Assembly (NCBI RefSeq): GCF_040750475.1
Contig: NZ_JABJVY010000010.1
Coordinates: forward strand, 111,893 to 175,892
Direction: 5' to 3'
DNA from: Amorphus sp040750475
GTDB lineage: Bacteria; Pseudomonadota; Alphaproteobacteria; Rhizobiales; Amorphaceae
DNA: 64,000 nt
Part shown: piece by piece, positions 7,200 through 15,964 of the stretch
How the letters are laid out: each line of letters begins with the position of its first letter
Numbering within the stretch: the stretch's first letter is position 1
Notes under the pieces: generated by a model
The model's database searches: none
Told to the model about the DNA's origin: nothing
The model's input: the letters and a program-made list of their open reading frames with translations, nothing else
Translations under genes and position numbers: made by a program

Positions 7200-8294
7200 T
7201 CAGTGCCCTGAGGGGCGAGCGAAGTCGAACTCTTCCGCGAAGTGACAAGCAACGAAATGATCCTCGTCGAGCGCCCGCCAGTCGGGTTCCTCCGCCGAGC
7301 AGCGGGGTCTGGCATAGGGACAGCGCGTGTGAAAACGGCACCCGCTCGGGGCGGCGAGCGGATTGGGGATCTCGCCGGTGAGCTTGATCGGGTCGAAGTC
7401 GGCGTCGGGGTCGGCGCGGGGCACGGCCGACAGCAGCGCATGGGTGTAGGGATGACGCGGCGCGAAGAAGAGCTTCTCCGTCGGCGCGTATTCCACGAAC
7501 TTGCCGACATAGAGCACCGCCACCCGGTGCGAGATCTGGGCGACCACCGAAAGGTCATGGGCGATGAACAGGAAGGCGACGCCCATCTCGTCCTGAAGGT
7601 CCTTCAGGAGATTGACGATCTCTGCCTGGATCGAGACGTCGAGAGCGGAGACGGATTCGTCACAGACGACGAAGTCGGGCCGGGAAACCAGCGCGCGCGC
7701 AATGCAGATGCGCTGGCGCTGGCCGCCGGAAAAGGCGTGCGGAAACCGCCTCAAATGCTCCAGGTTCAGTTTGCAGCGAGCCGCAATCTCGCGCACCCGC
7801 GCATCGATCTCATCGCGGTTACTCATCATGCCCGACGCCACCAGCGGCTCGGCGATGATGTCGCGCACCGTCATGCGCGGGTTCAGCGAAGAATACGGAT
7901 CCTGAAACACCAGACTCATGCGCGGGCGAAACATGCGCAGCATGTCGCCGGAGAGCGAGGAGAGCTGCACCGGCCCGGCCTTGAAGACCAGATTCATGTG
8001 CTGGCGGAACTTGCGGAGCTCTTCACCCTCGATGTGGGCGACATCCACCTCGTCATTCCGGGTGTGGAAGATCACCTCGCCTGCCGAGGGATCGATCGCG
8101 CGCAGGATCGCGCGACCGACGGTCGTCTTGCCGGATCCGGATTCGCCCACCAGGCCGACCGTCTCGCCCCGCTTGATATCAAAGGAGACCCCATCGACGG
8201 CACGCAACTCCGTCGTTTCGGTACGAAACAGCTTCTTGGACCGGACGGGGAAGCGGACTTGGAGGTTCTTCACCTCGATCAGGGTCTCCGTCAT
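7200..8294 (-). CDS. Oligopeptide-type ABC importer ATPase, second subunit (OppF/DppF-like), with internal duplication
   Basis: The 364-residue ATPase has Walker A GESGSGKT (residues 50-57), the Q-loop VFQDP (129-133), signature SGGQRQR, a Walker B ending CDES (Ser after Glu as in this family) and a C-terminal Opp-type domain with the Cys-rich CRFHTRCPYARPRC element. Between Walker A and the Q-loop there is extra sequence: residues 87-105 and 113-131 look like two copies of the same helix and strand, the first ending in VFK and the second in the true Q-loop VFQ. The ATG overlaps the stop of the upstream ATPase (ATGA). It powers the importer encoded upstream. Confidence 0.92.
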   Translation of the reverse strand: MTETLIEVKNLQVRFPVRSKKLFRTETTELRAVDGVSFDIKRGETVGLVGESGSGKTTVGRAILRAIDPSAGEVIFHTRNDEVDVAHIEGEELRKFRQHMNLVFKAGPVQLSSLSGDMLRMFRPRMSLVFQDPYSSLNPRMTVRDIIAEPLVASGMMSNRDEIDARVREIAARCKLNLEHLRRFPHAFSGGQRQRICIARALVSRPDFVVCDESVSALDVSIQAEIVNLLKDLQDEMGVAFLFIAHDLSVVAQISHRVAVLYVGKFVEYAPTEKLFFAPRHPYTHALLSAVPRADPDADFDPIKLTGEIPNPLAAPSGCRFHTRCPYARPRCSAEEPDWRALDEDHFVACHFAEEFDFARPSGH

Positions 8295-9298
8295 GCCGCA
8301 GTCCTCCCCTCTTCCGCATGCAGCCAACAGCTAACGGCCCGGCCAGCCCGTGGGGCGCGCTCCGGCGGGGCTTGTACGTCGCAGAGCCCGGAGACCGCTT
8401 GGATGCAGCGGGGATGGAAGGCACAGCCACTCGGTCGCTCGCTCGGGCTCGGGATGTCGCCGGGTACGGGCTTCAGCCGCGCTTCCAGCCGGTCGAGGCT
8501 CGGAATCGCCTCCAGAAGACCGACCGTGTAGGGATGCATCGGGTTGCGGATCACCTCCCGCGTTGGTCCCTTTTCCACGATCGTGCCGAGATACATGACC
8601 GCGATTTCGTCGGCGATTTGGGCGATCACCCCCAAATCGTGTGTGATGAAGATCATCCCCATCCCGAGCTCGTCCTGGAGCGACCGCATCAGGTCGAGGA
8701 CCTGCGCCTGAATGGTTACGTCAAGCGCGGTGGTCGGCTCGTCGGCGATCAGCAGATTGGGTCCTGCGGAAAGCGCGAGCGCGATCATGGCGCGCTGGCG
8801 CATGCCGCCCGACATCTCGTGCGGAAACTGGTCGATCCGCGCCGTCGGATTGGAGATCCCGACCTTGTCGAGCATCTCGATTGCGAGCGCGCGCGCCGCA
8901 CGGCCGCGCAAGCCGCGATGAAGCCGGATCGCCTCCATCATCTGGTTGCCGATCGAATAGACCGGGCTGAACGAGGCCATTGGCTCCTGGAAGATCATGC
9001 CGATCTCCCCGCCTCTCAATCGCCGCAGCGCCCGTGTGGATCGCACATTTTCGATATCGATCTCGCGGCCGTCTTTTGCGCGGTAGCGCATGCGCGAGGC
9101 ACGATCGAGCACCGCCGAGCCCGGCAAGAGCCGCATCAGCGCCTTGGTCGACACCGACTTGCCCGAACCCGACTCGCCGACGAGGCCCAGCGTTTTGCCC
9201 GCCTCCACCTCAAAGCTCACCTTCTGCACCGGCGTGATCACGCCCTCGTCGGTGCGAAAGGAAATGGTCAGGTCCTCGACGGTCAGCATTTTGTTCAT
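8291..9298 (-). CDS. Oligopeptide-type ABC importer ATPase, first subunit (OppD/DppD-like)
   Basis: The 335-residue protein carries Walker A GESGSGKS, a Q-loop FQEPM, signature MSGGMRQR, Walker B LLIADEPT and the C-terminal Opp/Dpp extension ending in a CAFHPRC element. This is the OppD half of the ATPase pair. The chosen ATG at 9298 is preceded by GAGGGGGCGGCG; an in-frame ATG four codons on is possible. It starts 10 bases after the end of the upstream permease gene and overlaps the downstream ATPase gene by four bases, so the subunits are tightly coupled. Confidence 0.93.
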   Translation of the reverse strand: MNKMLTVEDLTISFRTDEGVITPVQKVSFEVEAGKTLGLVGESGSGKSVSTKALMRLLPGSAVLDRASRMRYRAKDGREIDIENVRSTRALRRLRGGEIGMIFQEPMASFSPVYSIGNQMMEAIRLHRGLRGRAARALAIEMLDKVGISNPTARIDQFPHEMSGGMRQRAMIALALSAGPNLLIADEPTTALDVTIQAQVLDLMRSLQDELGMGMIFITHDLGVIAQIADEIAVMYLGTIVEKGPTREVIRNPMHPYTVGLLEAIPSLDRLEARLKPVPGDIPSPSERPSGCAFHPRCIQAVSGLCDVQAPPERAPRAGRAVSCWLHAEEGRTAA

Positions 9299-9308
9299 CG
9301 CCGCCCCC

Positions 9309-10475
9309 TCATCGGACTTCGGAATAGGGATCGGCCGCATCGCGCAGGCCGTCGCCGATGACGGTGAAGGCAAGCACGGCCACCACCACGAAGCCGGCCG
9401 GAATGAACAACCACGGCGTCTGCTCGATGACCCGGACGCTCTGGGCCTGCTGCAAAAGCACGCCCCAACTCACCGTCGGCGGCCGTAGACCGAGGCCCAC
9501 GAAGGAGAGCGCCGTTTCGGCCAGGATCATGTAGGGAAACGAGATCACCAGATCGACGATGATGAAGCTGGTAAAGCTCGGCAGCATGTGCTGGCCGATG
9601 ATGCGCGAAGCTTTTGCACCGGCGAGCCGCGCGGCGACCACATAGTCCTCGTTGCGGATCGACAAGAGTTGCGAGCGGATGCGCCTGGCCAGCGTCGGCC
9701 AGCCGAACAGGCCGAGGATCAGGGTCATTGCGAAATAGACCTGGGTCGTCGACCATTCCTTCGGCATCGCCGCGGCGAGTCCCATATAGAGTGGGATGAT
9801 CGGGACCACGCGCACCACCTCGGTGACCCGCTGGATGACGTTGTCTGTCATACCACCCGCGTAGCCGGCGATGCCGCCGATCACGAGCGCCAGCACGAAC
9901 GAAATGACAACACCGAGCACGCCGATCGAAAGCGAATTCCGGGTCGCGTACATGGTTCTGGAAAAGACGTCGCGACCGAGATCGTCAGTGCCCCAGAGGT
10001 GCAGCATCGCCTTGGGATCGGCGAGACCGAAGAGATGGATGTCGGTCTCGATTACCCCGAGGAGCTTGACCGGCTCGCCCTTGGCGAAGAACTCCAGATA
10101 GACCCGCGTATCCGGATCCGGCACCGTCTTCGCCCGAAGCGTGACCGGATCGCGCTCGGTTCTCACACCATGCACGAACGGAACGGCGGAGCAGCCGTGG
10201 GCATCGCAGAACATCGGGATCTGCGGCCGACCGTCGATATATTTCGTGTCGCGAGCGGTCGGGCCATACGGCGCGACGAATTCGGCGAACAGGCCGAGCA
10301 CGGCCATCAACACGAGAATGGTCGCCGCGACCATCGCCGAGCGATGCCGCCGGAAGCGCCACCAGATCAGCGTCCACTGCGACGCCGAATAATATTTCAG
10401 GAGTTTTTGACGCTCCTTCTCCGCCCGCTTCAGATCCCGAGACGAGGAGGGGTCGAGTCCTTCGACGACGGCCAT
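9309..10475 (-). CDS. ABC importer permease (DppC/OppC-like)
   Basis: The 388-residue inner-membrane protein has the OppC layout: a cytoplasmic N-terminus, a first membrane helix (about residues 50-70), a long periplasmic loop with a Cys pair (CDAHGC), then the binding-protein-dependent transport domain with five further helices. The EAA-type loop ARLAGAKASRIIGQHMLP contacts the ATPase. It begins AVVEGLDPSSSRDLKRAEK at the ATG at 10475, four bases after the DppB-like gene stop. The periplasmic loop of over 100 residues is longer than in typical DppC and may be a feature of this transporter clade. Confidence 0.92.
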   Translation of the reverse strand: MAVVEGLDPSSSRDLKRAEKERQKLLKYYSASQWTLIWWRFRRHRSAMVAATILVLMAVLGLFAEFVAPYGPTARDTKYIDGRPQIPMFCDAHGCSAVPFVHGVRTERDPVTLRAKTVPDPDTRVYLEFFAKGEPVKLLGVIETDIHLFGLADPKAMLHLWGTDDLGRDVFSRTMYATRNSLSIGVLGVVISFVLALVIGGIAGYAGGMTDNVIQRVTEVVRVVPIIPLYMGLAAAMPKEWSTTQVYFAMTLILGLFGWPTLARRIRSQLLSIRNEDYVVAARLAGAKASRIIGQHMLPSFTSFIIVDLVISFPYMILAETALSFVGLGLRPPTVSWGVLLQQAQSVRVIEQTPWLFIPAGFVVVAVLAFTVIGDGLRDAADPYSEVR

Positions 10476-10479
10476 CGCT

Positions 10480-11472
10480 CTAGCTCCCGAGCTTGATGCG
10501 CGGATCGAGCCACGCAAGCAGCAGGTCGGAGACAAAATTCATGAACACGATGATGAAGGTCAGGAGCAGCAGGATTGCTCCGGCCACATACATGTCGAGG
10601 TCGAGATAGGCCTTCAGCAGCAGTTCACCGAGTTCCGTCAGTCCCAGGACGGCGGCAACGATCGGCAGCTCGGAGAAGATCCGGTTGACGTCGAAACCGA
10701 TGGTCGAGGCAACCGGATTGATCGCCAGCCGCGCCGGATACTTGATCAGGAGCTTGAGCTCAGGCACACCGCGCGCCCGCGCTGCCGTCACCGAGAGCTT
10801 ATTGAGCTCGTCCGACATCGTCGCGCGCACCGTCTGGATCTGATAGGCAACGGCCGACCAGGCGAGCACGAACGCCGGCAGCCAAAGGTGCTTGATCAGG
10901 TCCCAGAGCTTGGCGAGCGACCAGGGCGCATCCGCATAGGCCGGCGAGAACAGCCCGCCGATCGACGCACCGAACCAGCGGTTGGCGAAATAGAGCATGA
11001 TCAGCGCCAGCAGGAAGTTCGGCAGCGCAAGACCCAGATAGGAAAAGGCGGTGAGCCCATAATCAGCGGTGGAGCCGCGATGGACCGCAGCAAAGATCCC
11101 GATCGGAATGGCGACCAGATAGGTGATCAGGAGTGTCGCGGCCAGGATCCCAAGCGTCAGCCAGACCTTGTCGCCAATGACCTTCACGACCGAAGTCTCG
11201 AAGGCAAACGCCTGGCCGAAATCGCCGCGCGTGACGATGCCGCCGATCCAGTCGGCGTAGCGCAGCGCCATCGGCTTATCGAGGCCGAAATCGTGCCGGA
11301 TCGCCTGGACGTCGGCCTCGGTGACACTGACGCCGGTGCCGGAGAACTTCCGGAAGGCGTAACGATCGGCATAGTCGCCGGGCGGCAGCTCCATGATGAC
11401 GAACACCATCATGGAGACGAGCAGCATCGTCACGATCATGCCGACGAAGCGATCGAACGCGAAGCGAAGCAT
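10480..11472 (-). CDS. ABC importer permease (DppB/OppB-like)
   Basis: A 330-residue integral membrane protein with an N-terminal helix (RFVGMIVTMLLVSMMVFV), a periplasmic segment with DFGLDKP, and five more helices of the BPD transport domain. The cytoplasmic coupling loop TAARARGVPELKLLIKYP is the EAA motif. It forms the heterodimeric channel with the product of the following gene. The ATG lies 68 bases after the solute-binding-protein stop; an inverted repeat in that gap (11500-11522) may reduce its expression relative to the binding protein. Confidence 0.93.
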   Translation of the reverse strand: MLRFAFDRFVGMIVTMLLVSMMVFVIMELPPGDYADRYAFRKFSGTGVSVTEADVQAIRHDFGLDKPMALRYADWIGGIVTRGDFGQAFAFETSVVKVIGDKVWLTLGILAATLLITYLVAIPIGIFAAVHRGSTADYGLTAFSYLGLALPNFLLALIMLYFANRWFGASIGGLFSPAYADAPWSLAKLWDLIKHLWLPAFVLAWSAVAYQIQTVRATMSDELNKLSVTAARARGVPELKLLIKYPARLAINPVASTIGFDVNRIFSELPIVAAVLGLTELGELLLKAYLDLDMYVAGAILLLLTFIIVFMNFVSDLLLAWLDPRIKLGS

Positions 11473-11499
11473 GGTGGATCTCCGACCGGGCGAAGCGGT

Positions 11500-11522
11500 G
11501 GCCGGGACAATGCGCCCCGGCC
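11500..11522 (-). promoter_or_regulatory. Intercistronic stem-loop between binding protein and permease genes
   Basis: A perfect 7-bp GC stem (GGCCGGG / CCCGGCC) with a 9-base loop and no T tract. Hairpins at this place in importer operons commonly protect the binding-protein mRNA or attenuate downstream genes. Confidence 0.45.
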
Positions 11523-11540
11523 GACCTCATTCGTCGCGGG

Positions 11541-13601
11541 CTACTGCTGCAGCCACCACTGCTGCGGCCGGTAGGGATAGGCCCAGTAGTAGTCGTAGCT
11601 CTTCGCCGTCAGGTCCTTCACGTTCTGAAGGTCGTTGCGGTAGACGTACGGGCCGACCACGTCGCCGATCAGGCCGATCTTGATGTAGTGGTCGCGGTAG
11701 ATCTGGGAGATCTCTCGGCCGATCCGGTTGGATTCCTCCGAGCCGATCTGCTGCTGAAGGAACTGGTCGGCGAGCGGCCAGAGCTTCTTGATGTCTTCCG
11801 GCGGTTCGATACCTTCAGATCCGCCCGACGTCTTCCAGGCCGCCCAGGCGAAGCCGTTGCCGGGGCTGAAATAGTCGCCGAACGGCGGCACCATCGAGGT
11901 CTGGTCCTGGCTGATCGCCGGCGCGGCAATGCCGTCGTTCTTCCAGGTCATGACGTCGAGGTCGTTGTTGTTGGCAGCTGCGCGATACTCGTCGGAGGTG
12001 ACCTCCTTGAGGTCGACGCGGACGCCGACGGCGCCGAGATAGTCGCGCACCAGCTCCGGGATCTTCGCCGGCGTGCCCTGGGTCGAATAGACCAGGCGGA
12101 TCACCAGCGGCTTGCCGTCGGGACGCTCCAGCGTACCGTCGCGATCGGAGTCAGTCAGGCCGACGGAGCCGAGCAACTCGCGGGCCGTGTCCGGATCGTA
12201 GGCCGTGTCAGCCTTGATCATGTCCTCGGAAATGAAGGAGACGGTGCGCGGCTCGGCCGGGAAAACCTGGCTCGGCACGCCCTGCCCCAGATAGACGATC
12301 TCGTTGATCTCGTCACGGTCGAGCGCGAGCGACATCGCCTTGTTGAAGTCCGGGTTCATGAAAATCTCGCGCAGCACCGGATCCTTGTGGGTCTGGTTGA
12401 ACGCGTAGAACACCGTCTCGCCCAGGCTCGGCGCAAACTTGATGGTGTAGTTGCCCTTGCCCTCATTCTCCTTGAGCAGCGGGAAGTCCTCCAGGAACAG
12501 CGCCTGCTGCTTCCAAACGACGTCGCCATTCATGATCTTGAGGTTCTGGACTTCCTTGTCGCCGATATAGGTCTCGTCGATCTCGTTGATGTACGGGAGC
12601 TGATTGCCCGCGGTGTCGACCATATGGAAATACGGATTGGCGACGAGCTTGCGGCCCTCGGCGTTCTCTTCGACGACGATGTGGCTTTCCAGCGTCGGCG
12701 TCACCGCACGGCCGAAGTCGCGGGCCTTGTCGCCGTCCTTCAAAAGCGGGGTCGGAACGTCCTTCCAGTCGGAACCGCCATAGTAGAAGTTCAGCGCCGC
12801 AGCCGCGTTTTCGAAGCCGTGCTCCTGGGCGAGCGCATCGGCGTTCTCGTTGTACTTCGGCATGAACCGCGCGAGGAAGTGCTTCGGCTGGAACGCTTGA
12901 CCGTAGTCGACGGCGAAGCGGTTCAGGATGCCCGGCATCGGCACCGGAAAGGTGAACTTCACGGTGACATCGTCTACCGCTTCCACGGTCGCCGGCTTGC
13001 CGGAAAAGAGCCAACGGTCCGGCGTCTTCTCGTAGACGTCCTGGTTCAGGATCAGGTCATTATACCAGAACGCCACGTCCTCGGCGGTGAAGGGCTCGCC
13101 ATCGGACCATTTATGGCCCTTTCGCAGCGTCACCGTCAGCGCGGTGAAGTCGTCGTTCCAATCCCACGACTTGGCGACATTCGGAACGACCGTCTTCAGG
13201 TCGTCGGCGTAGCGCACCAAGTTGACGTGGCGGACGGAGAGCAGATCCGAAGTGCCGGATTCCGTACCCTTGGAGATACCCGTCAGCACGCCGCCATACT
13301 GGCCAACCGTGTCGTAGGGCGCGACCACCAGCGGCTCTTCCGGCAGGCGCTCGGCCAAAGCCGGCAGCTCGTCGTTGCCGAAAATCTTGTCGTTAAGCGC
13401 GGCGATCTGTGGGTTTTCGGAGAAATCCATCTCGCAGTTGGCCGCTTGCTCGAACTCCGCCAGCTCGAACTGCTGGGGATATTCCGGGCTAAGGCCCTGC
13501 ATATCGGCAACGGTCGCTGTCGGACAGGCAGCCGAAGCCGCCGCGCTCATCAAAAGCAGGGACGCGCTGGAACATAAGGCTAGTCGCAGAGAACGGGTCA
13601 T
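11541..13601 (-). CDS. Periplasmic solute-binding protein, family 5 (Opp/Dpp type)
   Basis: The 686-residue protein has a Sec signal peptide (residues 1-25, cleavage after an ASA-like site) and a family 5 extracellular solute-binding fold: YGGVLTG near the start of the domain, then GHKWSDGEPFTAEDVAFWY, a hallmark segment. It is longer than a usual dipeptide-binding protein (about 530), with an extra segment of about 60 residues between signal and domain that holds two Cys. It is the first gene of the import/phosphonate operon. Given downstream phnX, I infer that the ligand is a phosphonate or phosphonate conjugate, but the fold alone cannot show this. GGGAGATG precedes the ATG at 13601. Confidence 0.92.
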   Translation of the reverse strand: MTRSLRLALCSSASLLLMSAAASAACPTATVADMQGLSPEYPQQFELAEFEQAANCEMDFSENPQIAALNDKIFGNDELPALAERLPEEPLVVAPYDTVGQYGGVLTGISKGTESGTSDLLSVRHVNLVRYADDLKTVVPNVAKSWDWNDDFTALTVTLRKGHKWSDGEPFTAEDVAFWYNDLILNQDVYEKTPDRWLFSGKPATVEAVDDVTVKFTFPVPMPGILNRFAVDYGQAFQPKHFLARFMPKYNENADALAQEHGFENAAAALNFYYGGSDWKDVPTPLLKDGDKARDFGRAVTPTLESHIVVEENAEGRKLVANPYFHMVDTAGNQLPYINEIDETYIGDKEVQNLKIMNGDVVWKQQALFLEDFPLLKENEGKGNYTIKFAPSLGETVFYAFNQTHKDPVLREIFMNPDFNKAMSLALDRDEINEIVYLGQGVPSQVFPAEPRTVSFISEDMIKADTAYDPDTARELLGSVGLTDSDRDGTLERPDGKPLVIRLVYSTQGTPAKIPELVRDYLGAVGVRVDLKEVTSDEYRAAANNNDLDVMTWKNDGIAAPAISQDQTSMVPPFGDYFSPGNGFAWAAWKTSGGSEGIEPPEDIKKLWPLADQFLQQQIGSEESNRIGREISQIYRDHYIKIGLIGDVVGPYVYRNDLQNVKDLTAKSYDYYWAYPYRPQQWWLQQ

Positions 13602-13787
13602 GGGGCATCTCCCGAGATCACGATGACTTCGGGTCTTCATGGCCCGAAATCGTAAGACGCGATCGATTCAGAACATCAGAGCGGGATGCGGACGGAATAC
13701 CGACTCCCGTTTTCCTCATTCCGCGCTCGGCTCGCGTCCCCTGCGGATGCCCACGTCATGTAACAACTTGATGAAATCTTAAAATTT

Positions 13788-13802
13788 ATAGGCTCTGCCT
13801 AT
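13788..13802 (-). promoter_or_regulatory. Candidate LysR-type operator (T-N11-A dyad)
   Basis: A 15-bp perfect palindrome ATAGGC-AGA-GCCTAT contains the T-N11-A spacing recognised by LysR regulators. It overlaps the stop codon of the LysR gene and lies about 186 bases upstream of the binding-protein ATG, next to an AT-rich stretch that could hold the operon promoter. Binding is inferred. Confidence 0.45.
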
Positions 13803-14695
13803 GTTTTACGGTCCGTCATCACATCGTCACGAAAGCCGGACGCCACGTCGAAGAAGCGGTCCACAGCCGTGGCTTCGCGCATTTCCGGCAGGCACGCGAG
13901 ATAGTGCGAGGCCCAAAGACCCGGGTCGTCGATTTCCACAGGCTTGATCCGATCGCTTTCGTCGAGTTCGCCGGCAAGCGCGACGCCGACCCCCATTCCC
14001 GCAAGCACCCCTGCCCGCATCGATTGCCAGGAGCCAAGCGCGATCAGCGGCTGCAGCGGAACCGCGCTGTCTTTCGCCGCCGTCTCGAAAATAATCCGGG
14101 TGCCGGAGGTGGTTTCCCGACAGACGATGGCGCAGCGCGCAAGCTCACCCCAGCCGATTTGGCCGCGCGCGGCGAATGGATGGTCCGCGGGGACCATCAA
14201 AACAATCCGGTCGGTCCTCAGCCGCTCCACGGTTAGACCGTCCGGCGGCTCCTTCGCCGTGATAAAGGCGGCGTCGAACTCGCCTTTCTTAAGGTGGCTA
14301 ACCACGTCGAGCGACGCCATGCATCGCGTTTCGAGTTTGATACCTGGATAAGCACCCATGTACCGGCTGATCACCGGCATCGCGAATTGGTCCGTCGAAT
14401 AGCCTAGCCGCAAGGCGCCCGTCTTCAAACTTCGCTCGTCTTCGAGCAGATCTTCGATCTCGTTCATAATCGTCAGGAGCGCCCGCACCTTCGGAAGAAC
14501 CGTATCTCCGAATCGCGTGACACGAATTTTGTGGCCATCGCGTGCAATCAGCTTAAGTTTACATTGCCCTTCGACGGCTCTGAGCTGGGTCGAAACCGAC
14601 GGCTGGGTGATGCCGAGCTCCCGCGCGGCCCCTGAAAAGCTACCTGTTCGAGCCACCGCCTCCAGAACCCTTAGCTGGCTAATCGTCGTTCGCAT
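13799..14695 (-). CDS. LysR-family transcriptional regulator
   Basis: The 298-residue protein has an N-terminal winged helix-turn-helix (about residues 4-63; SGAARELGITQPSVSTQLRAVE is the recognition region) and a LysR substrate-binding domain. The effector domain pattern resembles CysB/phosphonate-linked LysR proteins. It lies directly upstream of the phosphonate importer operon on the same strand, 197 bases away, with a T-N11-A palindrome at its 3' end, so control of that operon is the natural inference. The ATG at 14695 gives the standard MRTTISQLRVLEAV start; a longer frame adds an unrelated leader. Confidence 0.92.
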   Translation of the reverse strand: MRTTISQLRVLEAVARTGSFSGAARELGITQPSVSTQLRAVEGQCKLKLIARDGHKIRVTRFGDTVLPKVRALLTIMNEIEDLLEDERSLKTGALRLGYSTDQFAMPVISRYMGAYPGIKLETRCMASLDVVSHLKKGEFDAAFITAKEPPDGLTVERLRTDRIVLMVPADHPFAARGQIGWGELARCAIVCRETTSGTRIIFETAAKDSAVPLQPLIALGSWQSMRAGVLAGMGVGVALAGELDESDRIKPVEIDDPGLWASHYLACLPEMREATAVDRFFDVASGFRDDVMTDRKT

Positions 14696-14874
14696 TGCGG
14701 CACCCGCTCCCTCCTGCGCGAGGTCTACCGCGCGCAAGAGGCAAGGCTAGCAGGCGTATCCCACAATGCGATGACACCGCTTCGGGACGCGGCGCACGTC
14801 GCGTGCCAACGCTCTGTCGGACTGCGAAGAGCTTGTTCAACCGTCGGGGCGACGCAGATGAAATGTCGGATACG

Positions 14875-15885
14875 TCAGTTTCCGCCTTCGGGAGGAAACA
14901 CCGTCTTCCAGTCGTCCTTCATATCGATCAGGGTCCAACCGTTCTGGGATGCGGCGTCCAGCCCCTTGTCGAGCTTGCCAACATCGGAGTCGCGGTCGTA
15001 GGCCCATTCCCTTTCGGCGTCGGTGTGATGGACAAAGGCGCAAAAGCTGAAGCCCGGCGCCAGGCAGGTATACTGCAGCATCTCAAGATCTCCGTCGGAG
15101 TTGCCGAACGCCATGAGCGGCTGTTGGCCGATGTGCATCTGGATACCCACCGGCTTGCCCGGACCGTCGTCGACAAAGTCGACCTCCGGCAACTTTTCCA
15201 ACACCGGCGCGCCGTCCTTGATCTCGAACGTCAGCTTGCCGGTCGAGCCAACGACCTGGGCCGGCGGCACGCCGTAAAGATCCTCGGAGAACACCCGCAT
15301 GAAGTCGATGCCACCGCCGGAGACGATGAAGGTCAGGAAATCGTTCGCCCTCAGATAGGCGAGCAGTTCGACCATCGGCTGGTAATTCATCTTGGAGAAC
15401 GGCCGCTTCTTGGCCGGGTTTTCCGCGCTGGAAAACCAGGCGGCGACCTCTTCAGCGAACTGATCCGTCGTCTGTCCGGCATGGGTCGCGGCGACGATCT
15501 CGGCAATCGCCTTGTGGCCACCGGCAAGCGCAGTCTTGAAATCCTCCTTCAGGATCGAGGCATAAGGCTCCTGCGTCTTCCATTCCGGATGCTCCGGCGC
15601 AAGCGCCTTAATCCGGTCGAAGGCGAAGAAGAGCTGCACATAGACCGGCTGTTCCGCCCACAACGTGCCGTCATTGTCGAAGACGGCGATGCGCTCGTCC
15701 GGCGAGACGAAATTCGGCCCGTCTTCCGTGGTCACCGCGTTGACGAAATCCACGATCGCCGACTTGGTGGCCCCATCGTTCCAAGAGGGCAGCGGATCGG
15801 ATTGCGCCAGCACGGGCCCGGCGCCGAGAGAGACGACGGTCAAAGCGAAAACCGCCGGTCGAAAACGGCGAGCGAGACGGAACAT
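14875..15885 (-). CDS. Exported HAD-superfamily phosphatase
   Basis: The 336-residue protein has a signal peptide (residues 1-27, ending VLAQ) and a HAD fold: nucleophile motif FDNDGT with Asp70 and Asp72, motif II FIVSGGG, and motif IV FGNSDGD. It is therefore a periplasmic phosphomonoesterase-like enzyme of the phosphoserine-phosphatase branch. It is the last of three exported hydrolase genes read leftward, 79 bases after the second sulfatase. The ATG is preceded by AAGGAAGGATCAA. Its natural substrate is unknown; co-location with sulfatases suggests processing of sulfated or phosphorylated organic matter. Confidence 0.88.
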   Translation of the reverse strand: MFRLARRFRPAVFALTVVSLGAGPVLAQSDPLPSWNDGATKSAIVDFVNAVTTEDGPNFVSPDERIAVFDNDGTLWAEQPVYVQLFFAFDRIKALAPEHPEWKTQEPYASILKEDFKTALAGGHKAIAEIVAATHAGQTTDQFAEEVAAWFSSAENPAKKRPFSKMNYQPMVELLAYLRANDFLTFIVSGGGIDFMRVFSEDLYGVPPAQVVGSTGKLTFEIKDGAPVLEKLPEVDFVDDGPGKPVGIQMHIGQQPLMAFGNSDGDLEMLQYTCLAPGFSFCAFVHHTDAEREWAYDRDSDVGKLDKGLDAASQNGWTLIDMKDDWKTVFPPEGGN

Positions 15886-15964
15886 CTTTGATCCTTCCTT
15901 ACCAAGGTGTCTCATCTCGGCTGCGATGGTCAGCCGAGATGACAGCCGACCGCGATCCATCAAA

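Noticed and set aside
11688..13577. Long open frame opposite the binding-protein gene
   Set aside because: Shadow of a real, domain-bearing gene; no ribosome-binding site or recognisable product. The same reasoning applies to long antisense frames at 17585-19414, 23041-25623, 31245-32981 and 35911-37527.
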